From Streptococcus vestibularis (GTDB lineage Bacteria > Bacillota > Bacilli > Lactobacillales > Streptococcaceae): a stretch of 64,000 nucleotides of DNA. Location of the stretch: contig JAABLG010000006.1 in assembly GCA_010604095.1 (NCBI GenBank), forward strand, positions 52,204 to 116,203, in the 5' to 3' direction. Below, in pieces: positions 38,930 through 47,916 of this stretch; position 1 is the first letter of the stretch; each line of letters begins with the position of its first letter. The notes under the pieces were generated by a model that saw only the letters and a list, made by a program, of their open reading frames with translations, was not told the DNA's origin and did not search any database. Made by a program: the position numbers and the translations under genes.

Positions 38930-38970
38930 GCATTTTCACGGTTTCTTTCATAGTTTTGGGAAAATTCGAA

Positions 38971-38996
38971 CAAAAAAACACGGTAAGCCCGTGTTA
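38971..38996 (-). terminator. Intrinsic terminator after the second toxin-antitoxin pair
   Basis: AACACGG / CCGTGTT stem, 5-base loop, then seven T on the minus strand. Confidence 0.8.
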
Positions 38997-39052
38997 ATCG
39001 TTTTAAAATAGCAAATCATAATTGTTATGAAGATACATTATCTTCCCTAAAC

Positions 39053-39355
39053 TTACTTTACATGTGAATCAAGTGGGACCACTGCCAATGTCTTACCTAG
39101 ACTAGCCAGTATTTTAAGAACCGTATCTAACTGAGGTGCCGTTTTCCCTGTCTCCATACGTGCGATAACAGGTTGTTTGACACCACTTAACTCTTCAAGT
39201 TTCTTTTGGGAGATGCCTTGTTTTTTACGCGCATCAATAATCTCAAGCATCAGTGCGACACGGAGTTCACTTGTCGCGATTTCCTCTTTAGTGAAAATAG
39301 TTTTCTGTAAATCATCCCAACTACTTCCAATTGCTGGATTCTTTTCTGGAGTCAT
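39053..39355 (-). CDS. XRE-family antitoxin
   Basis: 100 residues. HTH at about 37-90 (RKKQGISQKKLEELSGVKQPVIARMETGK). I choose the ATG at 39355 (MTPEKNPAIG), with GAGGA 8 bases upstream and 1 base after the toxin stop; the longer frame to 39382 would overlap the toxin. Antitoxin and likely autorepressor of the pair. Confidence 0.85.
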   Translation of the reverse strand: MTPEKNPAIGSSWDDLQKTIFTKEEIATSELRVALMLEIIDARKKQGISQKKLEELSGVKQPVIARMETGKTAPQLDTVLKILASLGKTLAVVPLDSHVK

Positions 39356-39356
39356 C

Positions 39357-39710
39357 TTACAATCCTCGCTTTCTAATATCATCTAAAGCTTTTTGAGCCT
39401 TCATCAGCTCACGCCTTGGAGTCTTTCTTGTCTTTTTCACAAAATGATGAAGCAAAATAAAACCATCATCTAGCCATGCTGCAAATAAAATTCTATCTCT
39501 TAAGGGCCTTAGTTCCCAAATATCTCCTTCTAAATGTTTAATGAATGGCTCACCAATCATGGTCCCTCTATTTTTTAACAGAGTCAGGTAGTCTTGAATT
39601 TTATGCAATTTGATTCGAGAATCTTTACTTGAATTCATAGATAATGTTTCAATATACTCTCTTACAGGTTCATGTCCATTTCTATCTTTATAAAAATGAA
39701 TAGGGTACAT
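39357..39710 (-). CDS. RelE/HigB-type toxin (phage Gp49-like)
   Basis: 117 residues. Begins MYPIHFYKDRNGHEPVREYI and contains LEGDIWELRPLRDRILFAAW and FVKKTRKTPRRELMKAQ, the Gp49-like HigB pattern (type II toxins that cut ribosome-bound mRNA). Toxin-first order; the antitoxin follows after one base. Confidence 0.85.
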   Translation of the reverse strand: MYPIHFYKDRNGHEPVREYIETLSMNSSKDSRIKLHKIQDYLTLLKNRGTMIGEPFIKHLEGDIWELRPLRDRILFAAWLDDGFILLHHFVKKTRKTPRRELMKAQKALDDIRKRGL

Positions 39711-39731
39711 ATCAATTTCTCTTTCTTTATT

Positions 39732-39771
39732 ATAACTTATAAGTACTTATTTGTAAATACTTATAAGTTAT
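39732..39771 (-). promoter_or_regulatory. Promoter with long palindromic operator for the toxin-antitoxin pair
   Basis: 14-bp perfect arms ATAACTTATAAGTA / TACTTATAAGTTAT with a 12-base centre. On the minus strand a -35 TTTACA lies in the centre and the -10 TATAAT at the gene-proximal arm, 17 bases apart, so a bound repressor would block the promoter. Confidence 0.7.
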
Positions 39772-39949
39772 TGTTTTTTAAATATCTCTATTCAAATTTA
39801 TTATTCGTAAAAGGTTAAGAAAGATGATAAAAAGCCACCTATAGTGGCTCAGAATGTATATTATTTATGATCTAGACATGGCAAGAATACGAGGAAACGA
39901 CCAAATTTTGTAGCCCTTTCCATCTGTGAAAAGGCTTATCGGAGACTTT

Positions 39950-40714
39950 TTACTCCCCCCTATGAATCGTAAAACCTGTGGCTTGTTGGTTAGCCATGAT
40001 AGTCATGTCTGAAATCTGGACGCGTCGTGGTTGCTTGGTAACATAGAGGACCGCCTCCGCAATATCTTTGGCTTGGAGGGCTTCCAAACCTTGATAGACC
40101 TTGGCTGCCTTGTCCTTGTCACCGTGAAAGCGAACTTGTGAAAAGTCGGTCTCAACGATACCTGGCTGAATGGTTGTCACCTTGATATCTGTGGCAATGG
40201 TATCAATACGCAAACCATCGCTGAAAGTTTTCACTGCGGCCTTTGTAGCTGAATACACAGCTGCACCTGCATAGGCATAGATGCCTGCTGTAGAGCCCAT
40301 ATTGATGATATGTCCCTCATTGGCAGCTACCATACTTGGCAAAATCTGACATGTCACCATCATCAAGCCCTTGACATTGGTGTCGAGCATGGTCAGCAGG
40401 TCCCACTCTTCATAGTCTTGGTAGGCTGTTAGACCTAATGCCAGACCTGCATTATTGACTAAAACATGGACTTGCCCCACACTTTTGAGAATGGCTTGGC
40501 AAACATCTTTGACCATATCCATATCAGTAACATCTAGGGCAAAGGTCCAAACTTTTTGATTGGGATAGGTCGCTTCAAATTCTGCTTTTAGAGCTTGAAG
40601 ACGCTCTACACGGCGACCTGTCAAGATCAGGTTAGCCCCCTCTTTGGCAAAGGCACGCGCCGTTGCTTCGCCAATTCCTGATGTTGCTCCTGTAATTAGT
40701 ACATTTTTAGGCAT
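39950..40714 (-). CDS. Short-chain dehydrogenase/reductase
   Basis: 254 residues from the ATG at 40714 (MPKNVLITGATSGIGEATA), with GGAGG 6 bases upstream. Classical SDR: TGATSGIG cofactor loop, NNAG, catalytic serine in NMGSTAG and YSATK. The Arg in TGRRVERL suggests NADPH preference. Resembles the YdfG-type 3-hydroxy acid dehydrogenases, but the substrate is not known. Follows the DUF2974 gene by 30 bases and probably shares its transcript. Confidence 0.85.
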   Translation of the reverse strand: MPKNVLITGATSGIGEATARAFAKEGANLILTGRRVERLQALKAEFEATYPNQKVWTFALDVTDMDMVKDVCQAILKSVGQVHVLVNNAGLALGLTAYQDYEEWDLLTMLDTNVKGLMMVTCQILPSMVAANEGHIINMGSTAGIYAYAGAAVYSATKAAVKTFSDGLRIDTIATDIKVTTIQPGIVETDFSQVRFHGDKDKAAKVYQGLEALQAKDIAEAVLYVTKQPRRVQISDMTIMANQQATGFTIHRGE

Positions 40715-40744
40715 TATATCCTCCATTTCTATCACTCTAAACTT

Positions 40745-41902
40745 CTAATCGTGATTCCTTAACTCGCTTAACTTCTTAATGAAATCAGGAAGCTCTAGCT
40801 TGGGCAGGGTAGATTTTTTATTTCCTGACTTCCAAAATATCCAGAGTAACTGGTTGAAACCATCTTGCAAGACCTTTTTTTGTTTATCCGAGAGATTGCC
40901 AAATTCTTGTAGCATCTGACCTATCTGTGGCAAGGCTTGGATGCCAATATCATCGAGGCTTTCAATTCCTGAATCAAGGATGGTATCAAAAACCAAATCG
41001 CAACCTTGCTTGAGTTCTTGATTGGGCAAGGTCTCAATCCACTCTTGGAAGGTTTCTTCCAAACGCTGACTCAACTCTGTTGGCTTGTCCTCATAAACAA
41101 AATCATTTGCCGCTAAATCAACCTCCCAAGTCAAGGCGTTATGTTGCGCAAATCCAATACCTTCTGCTGCGACTAGCTGGGCAGGAATTTCCCAATAGAG
41201 CATAACCCCCACGACAGAATCTTGAGGTCTAATAACTGTCATCCTGGCTTTTAACTCTTGGTAAGAAGGCTTCTCTAAAAGGGACTTCATCAAGCCTGGT
41301 GAATCCAGGAGCAAGAGCTCTGCGATTTTCTCACGCAAGGCAGTTGAACTCTGAACAGCCGAATAAAGAGCAAGATTGCCACCCTTGGAGTGACCAGAAA
41401 CAGTGATACGTCCACTGAGATTCGGCAAGTGGTCCTCCAGAAAAGTCATGGCTGAGCGATGGGCAGGAATTTCCCGACTATAGGTCAGCTGAAAATCCTC
41501 CTTCCATCCAATGACACTATCATCCGTCCCACGAAAGACAAGCTGATGGTAGTCCAATTCAGGCAGGCTGAAAATCATCGCCGCAAACTGTTTTTCCACC
41601 TCCTTGTCCAAGACACTACGGTAGTTACTGAGACTCAGACTGGCAAAACGCCTAGACCTGACTATAGCCTCTGCGAGTTCCACCCGCTCTTTGGTCACCA
41701 TAAAGGAATAATCTGGATTTAACTCCTTGCCCTCAGCGAAGTCATGTAAATTGATGGGTTTCTTTAAGTCACTGGCTGTGAGCCATTTTTCATAGGTCAG
41801 GTAGCCGATTTCGTTGATACAAACCTTATCCAAGATATTCAGAGGTTCTTGGTCAAATGTTAGATTCTCAACCTTTTCAAGATAATCGATGAGATGGGCC
41901 AT
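40745..41902 (-). CDS. DUF2974 (Mbeg1-like) alpha/beta hydrolase
   Basis: 385 residues. Lipase-type nucleophile elbow GHSKGG in VSGHSKGGNLALYSA and the preceding VFRGTDDSVIGWKED stretch, as in DUF2974/Mbeg1-like proteins of Firmicutes. Substrate unknown; no signal peptide or membrane segment. Upstream gene of a two-gene unit with the SDR. Divergent from the 42012 membrane protein gene. Confidence 0.8.
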   Translation of the reverse strand: MAHLIDYLEKVENLTFDQEPLNILDKVCINEIGYLTYEKWLTASDLKKPINLHDFAEGKELNPDYSFMVTKERVELAEAIVRSRRFASLSLSNYRSVLDKEVEKQFAAMIFSLPELDYHQLVFRGTDDSVIGWKEDFQLTYSREIPAHRSAMTFLEDHLPNLSGRITVSGHSKGGNLALYSAVQSSTALREKIAELLLLDSPGLMKSLLEKPSYQELKARMTVIRPQDSVVGVMLYWEIPAQLVAAEGIGFAQHNALTWEVDLAANDFVYEDKPTELSQRLEETFQEWIETLPNQELKQGCDLVFDTILDSGIESLDDIGIQALPQIGQMLQEFGNLSDKQKKVLQDGFNQLLWIFWKSGNKKSTLPKLELPDFIKKLSELRNHD

Positions 41903-42011
41903 AAATACTCCTTAAAGTCTTTCTTACTTTGATTTTACTAGAATTTTCACTAAATTGTTAGTGAAAAATGTGATATGATAAGAGAGATTATTTATTAGGA
42001 AAAGGAAGCTT

Positions 42012-42638
42012 ATGACTATTTCTCGTTTTTACCGTATCTTACTAGCCCTTTGTGGTCTGGTTGGGGTCTCTATTCAAATCCATGATGATGGTTGGGGCAT
42101 GCTGCTCTACTACACTGTTTTGTCTAATATCCTGGTTTTCTCTAGTTTGATTTTCTTTATCATCTACGATTTCAACAAAGGGGATGCAACGACCAACATC
42201 AAACTCTTACGTTACAAGGGTGGTGTCACTATGGCCATCTTAATCACAGGGGTTATTTATCATTTTCTATTGGCCCCTAGTACCAAGCCGGAAGACTTTT
42301 GGACGGTTCGTAACCTTTTGGTCCACTACATTGTTCCCTGGGGATTGGTGCTTGATACCCTCGTTTTTGATGCCCGAAAGGCTTACCGTCTGCGTGAGCC
42401 CCTTTACTGGTCTTTAGCACCTTTGGCCTATTTTGCCTTTGCCCTTCTCAATGGATTAGTCTTAAAATTACCTATTCCACACGCAAAAAATAGTCCCTTC
42501 GCCTACTTTTTTATCAATGTCAACAAGTTGGGCTGGAACAAGGTTTTGCTTAATGTCCTCCTAATTAGTGCTGGCTACATTGCTGTGGGATATCTCATCT
42601 ATTTCTTAAAACGATTTATCGGACGCAAAGTCGACTGA
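42012..42638 (+). CDS. Six-helix membrane protein, Pr6Pr family
   Basis: 208 residues with six hydrophobic helices (near 8-25, 30-50, 72-92, 103-118, 132-150 and 176-197). The FHFLLAP-like segment (YHFLLAPS) and LLVHYIVPWGLVLDTLVFD fit the Pr6Pr membrane family, whose function is unknown. Single gene with a hairpin terminator about 45 bases after its stop. Confidence 0.75.
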   Translation: MTISRFYRILLALCGLVGVSIQIHDDGWGMLLYYTVLSNILVFSSLIFFIIYDFNKGDATTNIKLLRYKGGVTMAILITGVIYHFLLAPSTKPEDFWTVRNLLVHYIVPWGLVLDTLVFDARKAYRLREPLYWSLAPLAYFAFALLNGLVLKLPIPHAKNSPFAYFFINVNKLGWNKVLLNVLLISAGYIAVGYLIYFLKRFIGRKVD

Positions 42639-42684
42639 TAGACAAAGGCCATTTCTCTTAGCAAATCTCAGAATTGAAATCCAA

Positions 42685-42716
42685 AACGCTTGAAGTCATT
42701 AATTTCAAGCGTTTTT
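42685..42716 (+). terminator. Intrinsic terminator after Pr6Pr gene
   Basis: AACGCTTGAA / TTCAAGCGTT stem with a 9-base loop, followed by a T run. Confidence 0.8.
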
Positions 42717-42852
42717 AGCACGATAAAAAGTCACTTTGGACGTTCAATAGTGTAGGCCTATTCTTCCCACAAAAACACATGAAAGCTATAGACCTAGTGC
42801 TTCAAAAGGTCAAAACATTGCCTTTTGTCATGAAAGAGGCTATCATGACAGT

Positions 42853-43242
42853 ATGAACGATTTAACAACACTACTGAACTACTTGCCCTATAAACTAGCC
42901 GCCTACGATGCTAAAGGAAACTTTCTTTATGACAATGGTGGCGCTGACGGTAGTTTCTTCCCCCGTGAGGCTGAAAATCTGCCTGATTGGATCATGTCTG
43001 AAGTTCTAGCTTCTCCCACCAAAACCATTAGTTATCCCATTCCGACAGATAGTTTTGAGCAAATCCTCATCCAGACTTATCAAGCCTCAACAGACCAAGA
43101 AGGACGAATCTTAGGATTTTGGGAGACGATTTTTGATTTGAAGCAACCTCTCCAGACCTATCTGGATAGCTCTGCTCAAGCACTGGTAGCCTGGTCAGAT
43201 GCCACTAGTGGCGCCAGTTTTAAGGAAGAAGCTGACAAATAA
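42853..43242 (+). CDS. Small PAS-like protein of unknown function
   Basis: 129 residues, MNDLTTLLNYLPYKLAAYDAKG then a beta-rich stretch ending ILGFWETIFDLKQPL. The layout resembles a lone PAS fold, as in the last domain of DUF438-type proteins; this is a weak assignment. No output domain is attached. Stands alone between two terminators and the lysozyme gene. Confidence 0.6.
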   Translation: MNDLTTLLNYLPYKLAAYDAKGNFLYDNGGADGSFFPREAENLPDWIMSEVLASPTKTISYPIPTDSFEQILIQTYQASTDQEGRILGFWETIFDLKQPLQTYLDSSAQALVAWSDATSGASFKEEADK

Positions 43243-43397
43243 GGCTAAAAATCCGTCTTAAATAAATGAAATATTCACTTAATTCACAACTAAATCCCTA
43301 GGGATACCTTCATCAAATCAGTGTGAACTAGCGTTACTAAAGCTTTTTAAAAATCAGTTACTTTAATATAACTCACATAATTTATAAGCCGACTATT

Positions 43398-43426
43398 TTG
43401 CATTTTTACGCTATTTAAGGTAGAAT
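43398..43426 (+). promoter_or_regulatory. Promoter of GH25 lysozyme gene
   Basis: -35 TTGCAT, 17-base spacer, -10 TAGAAT ending 8 bases before the ATG, so the leader would be very short. Confidence 0.5.
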
Positions 43427-43434
43427 GGAAAGTA

Positions 43435-44379
43435 ATGAGAAAAAGAATAAAACCGATCGTTGTTTACGTGGTTCTAGCTCTTTTAGGATTAGCATTAGTT
43501 ATTGAAAACATTCACAATACGTCCAAACAGCAGGCGCATCTCGAGAACGTGAAATCGGCTATTCCTTCTGCTACAGCGCCCAAAACAACAACCAGTCCAT
43601 CTAGTAGCTCTAATGAGAAGCTCGTGCTTAATCCCATTATTGACCTTTCGGGTTGGCAACTACCTCAGGATATCGACTACGATGTCTTGTCAAATCATAT
43701 TTCTGGTGCTATTATCCGCGTCTTCGGTGGATCACAGATTAGCAAGGATAGCAATGCCGCCAGCTCAAATGGGGTTGACAAATCTTTTAAAACACATATC
43801 AAAGAACTCAAAAAACGTGACGTTCCAGTCGCCGTCTATTCCTACGCACAAGGTACTTCTGTAAAGGAGATGAAGGAAGAAGCTCGTATTTTCTACAAAA
43901 ATGCTTCTCCATACAAACCTACCTATTACTGGATTGACGTTGAAGAGGAAACCATGTCTAACATGGATGAAGGTGTCCAGGCCTTTCGAGCCGAACTCAA
44001 ACGTCTTGGAGCTGAAAATGTTGGTCTTTACATTGGTGCTTATTTCATGCTTGAGCAAGAAGTTTCCACTAAAAACTTTGATGCCGTGTGGATTCCAGCC
44101 TACGGTACCGACTCAGGCTACTATGAGGCCCTGCCAAATACTGAGATTGACTATGACCTTCACCAGTACACGTCTCAAGGAAGCCTTCCTGGTTTCGACA
44201 ATATCCTAGATCTTAACCAAATCAATCCTGATAAAAACAAACGTAAAACCTTTGAGAAACTCTTTGGTAAGATTAAGAAAAAATCAACTAAAAACAAGAC
44301 CACTAAATCGTCAAGTTCAACTAGCTCAGCTACTGTAACCAGCTCATCTAGCTCCTCAAGGATGTCTAGTAGTCAGTAG
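43435..44379 (+). CDS. GH25 family lysozyme-like membrane-anchored protein
   Basis: 314 residues: N-terminal membrane segment (about 8-25), Ser/Thr linker, GH25 domain (about 65-275), and a lysine then serine-rich tail. Catalytic pattern of family 25: DLSGWQ near the start, WIDVEEETM (the D-x-E pair) and DLHQYTS near the end. Cleaves the MurNAc-GlcNAc bond of peptidoglycan; the membrane anchor suggests action at the cell wall from outside. Followed by its own terminator. Confidence 0.85.
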   Translation: MRKRIKPIVVYVVLALLGLALVIENIHNTSKQQAHLENVKSAIPSATAPKTTTSPSSSSNEKLVLNPIIDLSGWQLPQDIDYDVLSNHISGAIIRVFGGSQISKDSNAASSNGVDKSFKTHIKELKKRDVPVAVYSYAQGTSVKEMKEEARIFYKNASPYKPTYYWIDVEEETMSNMDEGVQAFRAELKRLGAENVGLYIGAYFMLEQEVSTKNFDAVWIPAYGTDSGYYEALPNTEIDYDLHQYTSQGSLPGFDNILDLNQINPDKNKRKTFEKLFGKIKKKSTKNKTTKSSSSTSSATVTSSSSSSRMSSSQ

Positions 44380-44380
44380 A

Positions 44381-44408
44381 AATCAGTGTCTCGGACACTG
44401 ATTTTTTT
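44381..44408 (+). terminator. Intrinsic terminator after GH25 gene
   Basis: AATCAGTGTC / GACACTGATT stem, 3-base loop, T run. Confidence 0.85.
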
Positions 44409-44492
44409 CTTTTCAAAATTGGCTTAGGCGTGTCAAGTCGAATGTGTTATAATGAATGATAGAAATGCACAATTTTAGAAGGAGATATAATA

Positions 44493-44966
44493 ATGGCAAA
44501 GAAAAGCAAAGTCAAGAAGACCTTGGTTGACCAAATTCTTGATAAGGCTAAAATTGACCATGACAGCTTAGCCTTCAATGGGTTAGAAGGTGAGCTTCCA
44601 GAGGATGTGGCACGTGAGAGCATTTATAAAACTCTCGCCCTCAACGGTGATAAGACGGGACCCGTCATTGGTATCGTTCCTATCACTGAACATCTATCTG
44701 AAAAAAAACTAGCTAAGATTTCAGGGAACAAGAAAGTTCACATGATTCCACAAAAGGATCTCCAAAAAACGACAGGTTATGTACATGGAGCTAACAATCC
44801 TGTGGGCATTCGTCAAAAACACAATTTTCCTATCTACATTGATCAATCGGCACGAGAAGCTGGTTTTCTCATTGTTTCAGCAGGAGAAATTGGGCGTTCT
44901 ATCCGTATCAATAGTCAGGCCCTTGCTGATTTTGTCAAAGCTGAATTCGCTGATATTAAGGAGTAA
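44493..44966 (+). CDS. ybaK: YbaK/EbsC-family Cys-tRNA(Pro) deacylase
   Basis: 157 residues with the YbaK fold: GPVIGIVPITEHLSEKKLAKISG, the HGANNPVGIRQKHNFPIYID stretch, and the end EIGRSIRINSQAL. YbaK hydrolyses Cys mis-attached to tRNA-Pro. The ATG follows AGAAGGAGATATAATA, a strong site. The downstream phosphatase gene begins 2 bases after its stop. Confidence 0.88.
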   Translation: MAKKSKVKKTLVDQILDKAKIDHDSLAFNGLEGELPEDVARESIYKTLALNGDKTGPVIGIVPITEHLSEKKLAKISGNKKVHMIPQKDLQKTTGYVHGANNPVGIRQKHNFPIYIDQSAREAGFLIVSAGEIGRSIRINSQALADFVKAEFADIKE

Positions 44967-44968
44967 TT

Positions 44969-45607
44969 ATGAAACTATATTTCGTTCGTCATGGTAAAAC
45001 TGAATGGAACTTAGAAGGACGTCTTCAAGGTGCCAAAGGGGATTCGCCTCTACTTGAAGAATCAATTGAACAAGTACGTGAGCTCGGTCGCTATCTCAGT
45101 GACACACATTTTGACCTAGTCTTTTCAAGTGATCTACCACGTGCTAAAAAAACAACGGAACTCATTATTGAGTCTCAAAAAAGTAAGGTTGAGGTTACCT
45201 ACACAAAGGCACTGCGTGAATGGAACTTGGGTAAACTCGAAGGCCAAAAGATTTCATTGGTCCAATCGATTTATCCACAAGAAATGCACGCTTTTCGCAA
45301 TAATCTAGCCAAATTCCGTGCTAAAGATTTCCATGCAGAGTCTGTTTATAGCACCACTCAACGTGTCGCCCAATTAATCAAAACACTTAAATATAGTGAT
45401 GCTAAAAACGTTCTCCTCGTTGGGCACGGAGCTAATTTAACAGCTTCGATTCGTAGCCTCTTGGGATTTGAGCCAGGTCTGCTCCGTCAGGCTGGTGGTC
45501 TCGACAACGCATCGGTCACTATTCTTGAAACAGAAGATTGCGAACATTTCACTCTCAAACGTTGGAATGACACATCTTACATGGATAAAGAAAACAAAAT
45601 CAGCTAA
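44969..45607 (+). CDS. gpmB: Histidine phosphatase / phosphoglycerate mutase family protein
   Basis: 212 residues with the RHG motif (FVRHGKTEWN), a second His in LLVGHGANL and Arg in SSDLPRAKKTTELI. Matches the GpmB/CobC-like phosphatase branch; the actual substrate is not known and glycolytic mutase activity is unlikely to be its role. Coupled to ybaK. Confidence 0.85.
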   Translation: MKLYFVRHGKTEWNLEGRLQGAKGDSPLLEESIEQVRELGRYLSDTHFDLVFSSDLPRAKKTTELIIESQKSKVEVTYTKALREWNLGKLEGQKISLVQSIYPQEMHAFRNNLAKFRAKDFHAESVYSTTQRVAQLIKTLKYSDAKNVLLVGHGANLTASIRSLLGFEPGLLRQAGGLDNASVTILETEDCEHFTLKRWNDTSYMDKENKIS

Positions 45608-45630
45608 ATCATCGTCTAACAAGATAAAGC

Positions 45631-45656
45631 AAGCGATTCTTTTCAAGATCGCTTTT
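45631..45656 (+). terminator. Intrinsic terminator after gpmB-like gene
   Basis: AAGCGATTCTT / AAGATCGCTT stem with one bulge, then a T run. Confidence 0.7.
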
Positions 45657-45667
45657 TTGCTATTCAA

Positions 45668-45697
45668 AAAGCCCCTAAAAAAACACTTTAAGGGCAA
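45668..45697 (-). terminator. Intrinsic terminator after coiled-coil protein gene
   Basis: GCCCTTAAA / TTTAGGGGC stem (one wobble) and TTTTTG on the minus strand. Confidence 0.65.
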
Positions 45698-45704
45698 TAC
45701 CTTA

Positions 45705-46127
45705 CTAATCTATAGGGCTAGGTTCCACTGGTAGGCGATCAAGCTCAACACCAAAACTGCGAGCCAAATCGTCTAATTCCTTTTCAAAAACGTCTAATTC
45801 CTGTGAGACCAGTTCAAACTGTCCTTGAGACAGTAACCGTTTAAACCGTAGACCACGACTTAAGACAAATTCCATGTCTATCTTGAGATCCCCAGAAACA
45901 TGCTCCCAATAATTATTAGCAAATTCTCTTTGCTTTTCTTCAGCCTTGAGGTGATCCGCCAATGCATAAAATGAATCCCAGGCAACACTTTTCATCTGTT
46001 CTGCATCTCTAACACCTTCAAAGAGATCATCACGTTTAGCTTTAAGTGCTTCTACCTCTTTTTCCAGGGCATCACGCTCAGCACATAGTGCTTCAACATC
46101 CTGTCTCAGGCTGTTTTTTTCTGTCAT
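45705..46127 (-). CDS. Predicted coiled-coil protein of unknown function
   Basis: 140 residues from the ATG at 46127. Residues 5-40 form a heptad-rich helix (LRQDVEALCAERDALEKEVEALKAKRDDL); the remainder is helical and acidic. No catalytic motif, no signal peptide. I know similar small coiled-coil proteins in streptococci but no function. Lies below the HAD gene with about 60 bases between. Confidence 0.65.
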   Translation of the reverse strand: MTEKNSLRQDVEALCAERDALEKEVEALKAKRDDLFEGVRDAEQMKSVAWDSFYALADHLKAEEKQREFANNYWEHVSGDLKIDMEFVLSRGLRFKRLLSQGQFELVSQELDVFEKELDDLARSFGVELDRLPVEPSPID

Positions 46128-46185
46128 TTTCAATCTCCTTCTATCACTCTTTAGACAATAAAACGGCCATTCAAGACCGTTCTAT

Positions 46186-47088
46186 TTATTTGCCATATTT
46201 CATACGAATAATTTTTTCTTGATTGGCATCCAAACGAAGAAGGATAACCACCTTATCAATACTCATATTGCTCTCAAGAAGACGCTCAGCTGCCATCATG
46301 AGACCATTATTGATGCCCAGTTGCAGAACCGGATTTTCTTTATCGTTAATATCAAAAATATATTTGTTATTAGGAAGGTCGAAAAGTACCTTGACAGCTC
46401 CGAAAAGTTGCTCGAAATTATCGATTTCCAAATCAAAAACTGGTTTAGTCCCTGGTTTAAGGCTGCGGCCACGGTGGTTAAACCACATCGAATGCCAACC
46501 ACCATTGAAGGCTCCCATGACATCATTGTCATAAGAATCTCCGACATATAATGTTGTTGACGGATTCATGTCAAACTGTTCAGCCGCAAGATTAAAGATT
46601 TCCTTTTCTGGTTTTTGGAAGCCAGTCGCTTGACTAACAATAACACGCTTAGGATCTACATAATCGTAAAGTCCCAACTTTTTAACCTTCTTAAGCTGGT
46701 GCTCTGTTGGGCCATTGGTAATAATGCCCATTGGAACCTTCTTTTCCTTGAGGAAATCAAGGGTCATGCGCATCTCATCAAGCATGGTGATATTTTCCAA
46801 CTCCTGCTCATAAACCTCTTGGAAATGATTGCCCGTTGCTTCATCAATTTCACGGTAACCAAACTCCAAAAGTGTCTCTTTACAGCGCCAAAAACGGAAA
46901 TACTCGGTTGTCCACTCACCGGCCATTACACGTGGAAAACCAACGTCAGAATAGTGGCGGAAACGAATGTAGGCCTGATTTATGTGTGCCATATCAAAGT
47001 CAGGGAAGCATTTTCCCATGGCAATACGATAAGGCGCCTGCTGGTCATAAATAGTATCGTCAACGTCAAAAACAATAGAAGTAATCAT
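46186..47088 (-). CDS. HAD-superfamily hydrolase
   Basis: 300 residues from the ATG at 47088 (MITSIVFDVDDTIYDQQ); a GTG 16 codons upstream is less likely. HAD motif I DVDDTIYD, motif II IITNGPT, motif III lysine in TGFQKPEKEIF and motif IV GDSYDNDVMGA. C-terminal extension of about 70 residues after the core. Similar to YjjG-like nucleotide phosphatases; substrate unknown. Confidence 0.85.
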   Translation of the reverse strand: MITSIVFDVDDTIYDQQAPYRIAMGKCFPDFDMAHINQAYIRFRHYSDVGFPRVMAGEWTTEYFRFWRCKETLLEFGYREIDEATGNHFQEVYEQELENITMLDEMRMTLDFLKEKKVPMGIITNGPTEHQLKKVKKLGLYDYVDPKRVIVSQATGFQKPEKEIFNLAAEQFDMNPSTTLYVGDSYDNDVMGAFNGGWHSMWFNHRGRSLKPGTKPVFDLEIDNFEQLFGAVKVLFDLPNNKYIFDINDKENPVLQLGINNGLMMAAERLLESNMSIDKVVILLRLDANQEKIIRMKYGK

Positions 47089-47366
47089 CTGTCCATTCTT
47101 TCTTGAATCAATTCTCTTCTCCAGGGACTTAAACACATTAGTAAGTACACTGACTGACAGAAAAAGTAGCCAGCCTTATAACTGTTTCTCAGCCCGGCAA
47201 AAGTTAGCTTTAGGTCAACTGTACATAGCCAGTCCTGCCTGTCTTATTTGACCTGCATGCAACTGCCCAAACAGCCTTATTATATCGTTTTTACTCTATT
47301 TTTTCAATTTTCCACTTCACTTCTTTTAGGTAATCTCGTTTATTTTCTAAGGGTGTTAAGGCATTA
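47089..47366. other. Gene-free stretch upstream of HAD gene
   Basis: About 280 bases with no convincing reading frame, site or repeat. The HAD promoter should be here; I see no strong consensus. Confidence 0.5.
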
Positions 47367-47369
47367 AAA

Positions 47370-47398
47370 AAGGTTTGGAACACCAGGTCCCAAACCTT
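47370..47398 (-). terminator. Intrinsic terminator after 47424 gene
   Basis: AAGGTTTGG / CCAAACCTT stem, then a T run on the minus strand. Confidence 0.8.
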
Positions 47399-47423
47399 CA
47401 AGCATTTTGAACGAATCTAATGC

Positions 47424-47903
47424 TTATTGAATTTCTTTAAAAGTCATTTTTTGTTTAACTTCGCCTTGACCACCTTTAGCAATTTGGTAGAAAAAGTCTT
47501 TTGATGTGAAGTGGTCACCATAAGCAAAGACCTTGTTGTATTGCCATTGTGACACTTGATCATTTTCTTTTTTACCAAGGGTAAGCGTTGTTTTCGTTAC
47601 GCTGTATTCCCATTTAGCTGATTGATCATTGTAGGCCTTGTCAAAATCGCCTTGACTTTTAGCGGCATTAAGAACGGTTGTACGGTCCTGACCGACAATC
47701 GCCTTGTTACCACCTTCTTGGAAGGCAACATACATGACACGGTTATTGACCTCACCGTTAAGTGAGCTTGAGTATTGATAAACCTTACCAGGTACAACAC
47801 TATCTAAATGGTGTGTGCCCCAATAATAGAAAGCACCGAAACCAGTACCCGTAATCACAAGGCAGGCAAGAATCACACTAATAATGATATTTCTCTTTGA
47901 CAT
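47424..47903 (-). CDS. Membrane-anchored exported protein of unknown function
   Basis: 159 residues from the ATG at 47903 (MSKRNIIISVILACLVITG), with GAGAGGGG 7 bases upstream. N-terminal membrane segment then a secreted domain with no family I recognise. It follows the LysM gene by 13 bases and was probably co-transcribed, so an envelope role is likely. Confidence 0.7.
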   Translation of the reverse strand: MSKRNIIISVILACLVITGTGFGAFYYWGTHHLDSVVPGKVYQYSSSLNGEVNNRVMYVAFQEGGNKAIVGQDRTTVLNAAKSQGDFDKAYNDQSAKWEYSVTKTTLTLGKKENDQVSQWQYNKVFAYGDHFTSKDFFYQIAKGGQGEVKQKMTFKEIQ

Positions 47904-47916
47904 GCTTAGCCCCTCT

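Noticed and set aside
46203..46210. Exact TACGAATA competence box
   Set aside because: It lies inside the C-terminal codons of the HAD gene with no gene start placed to use it.
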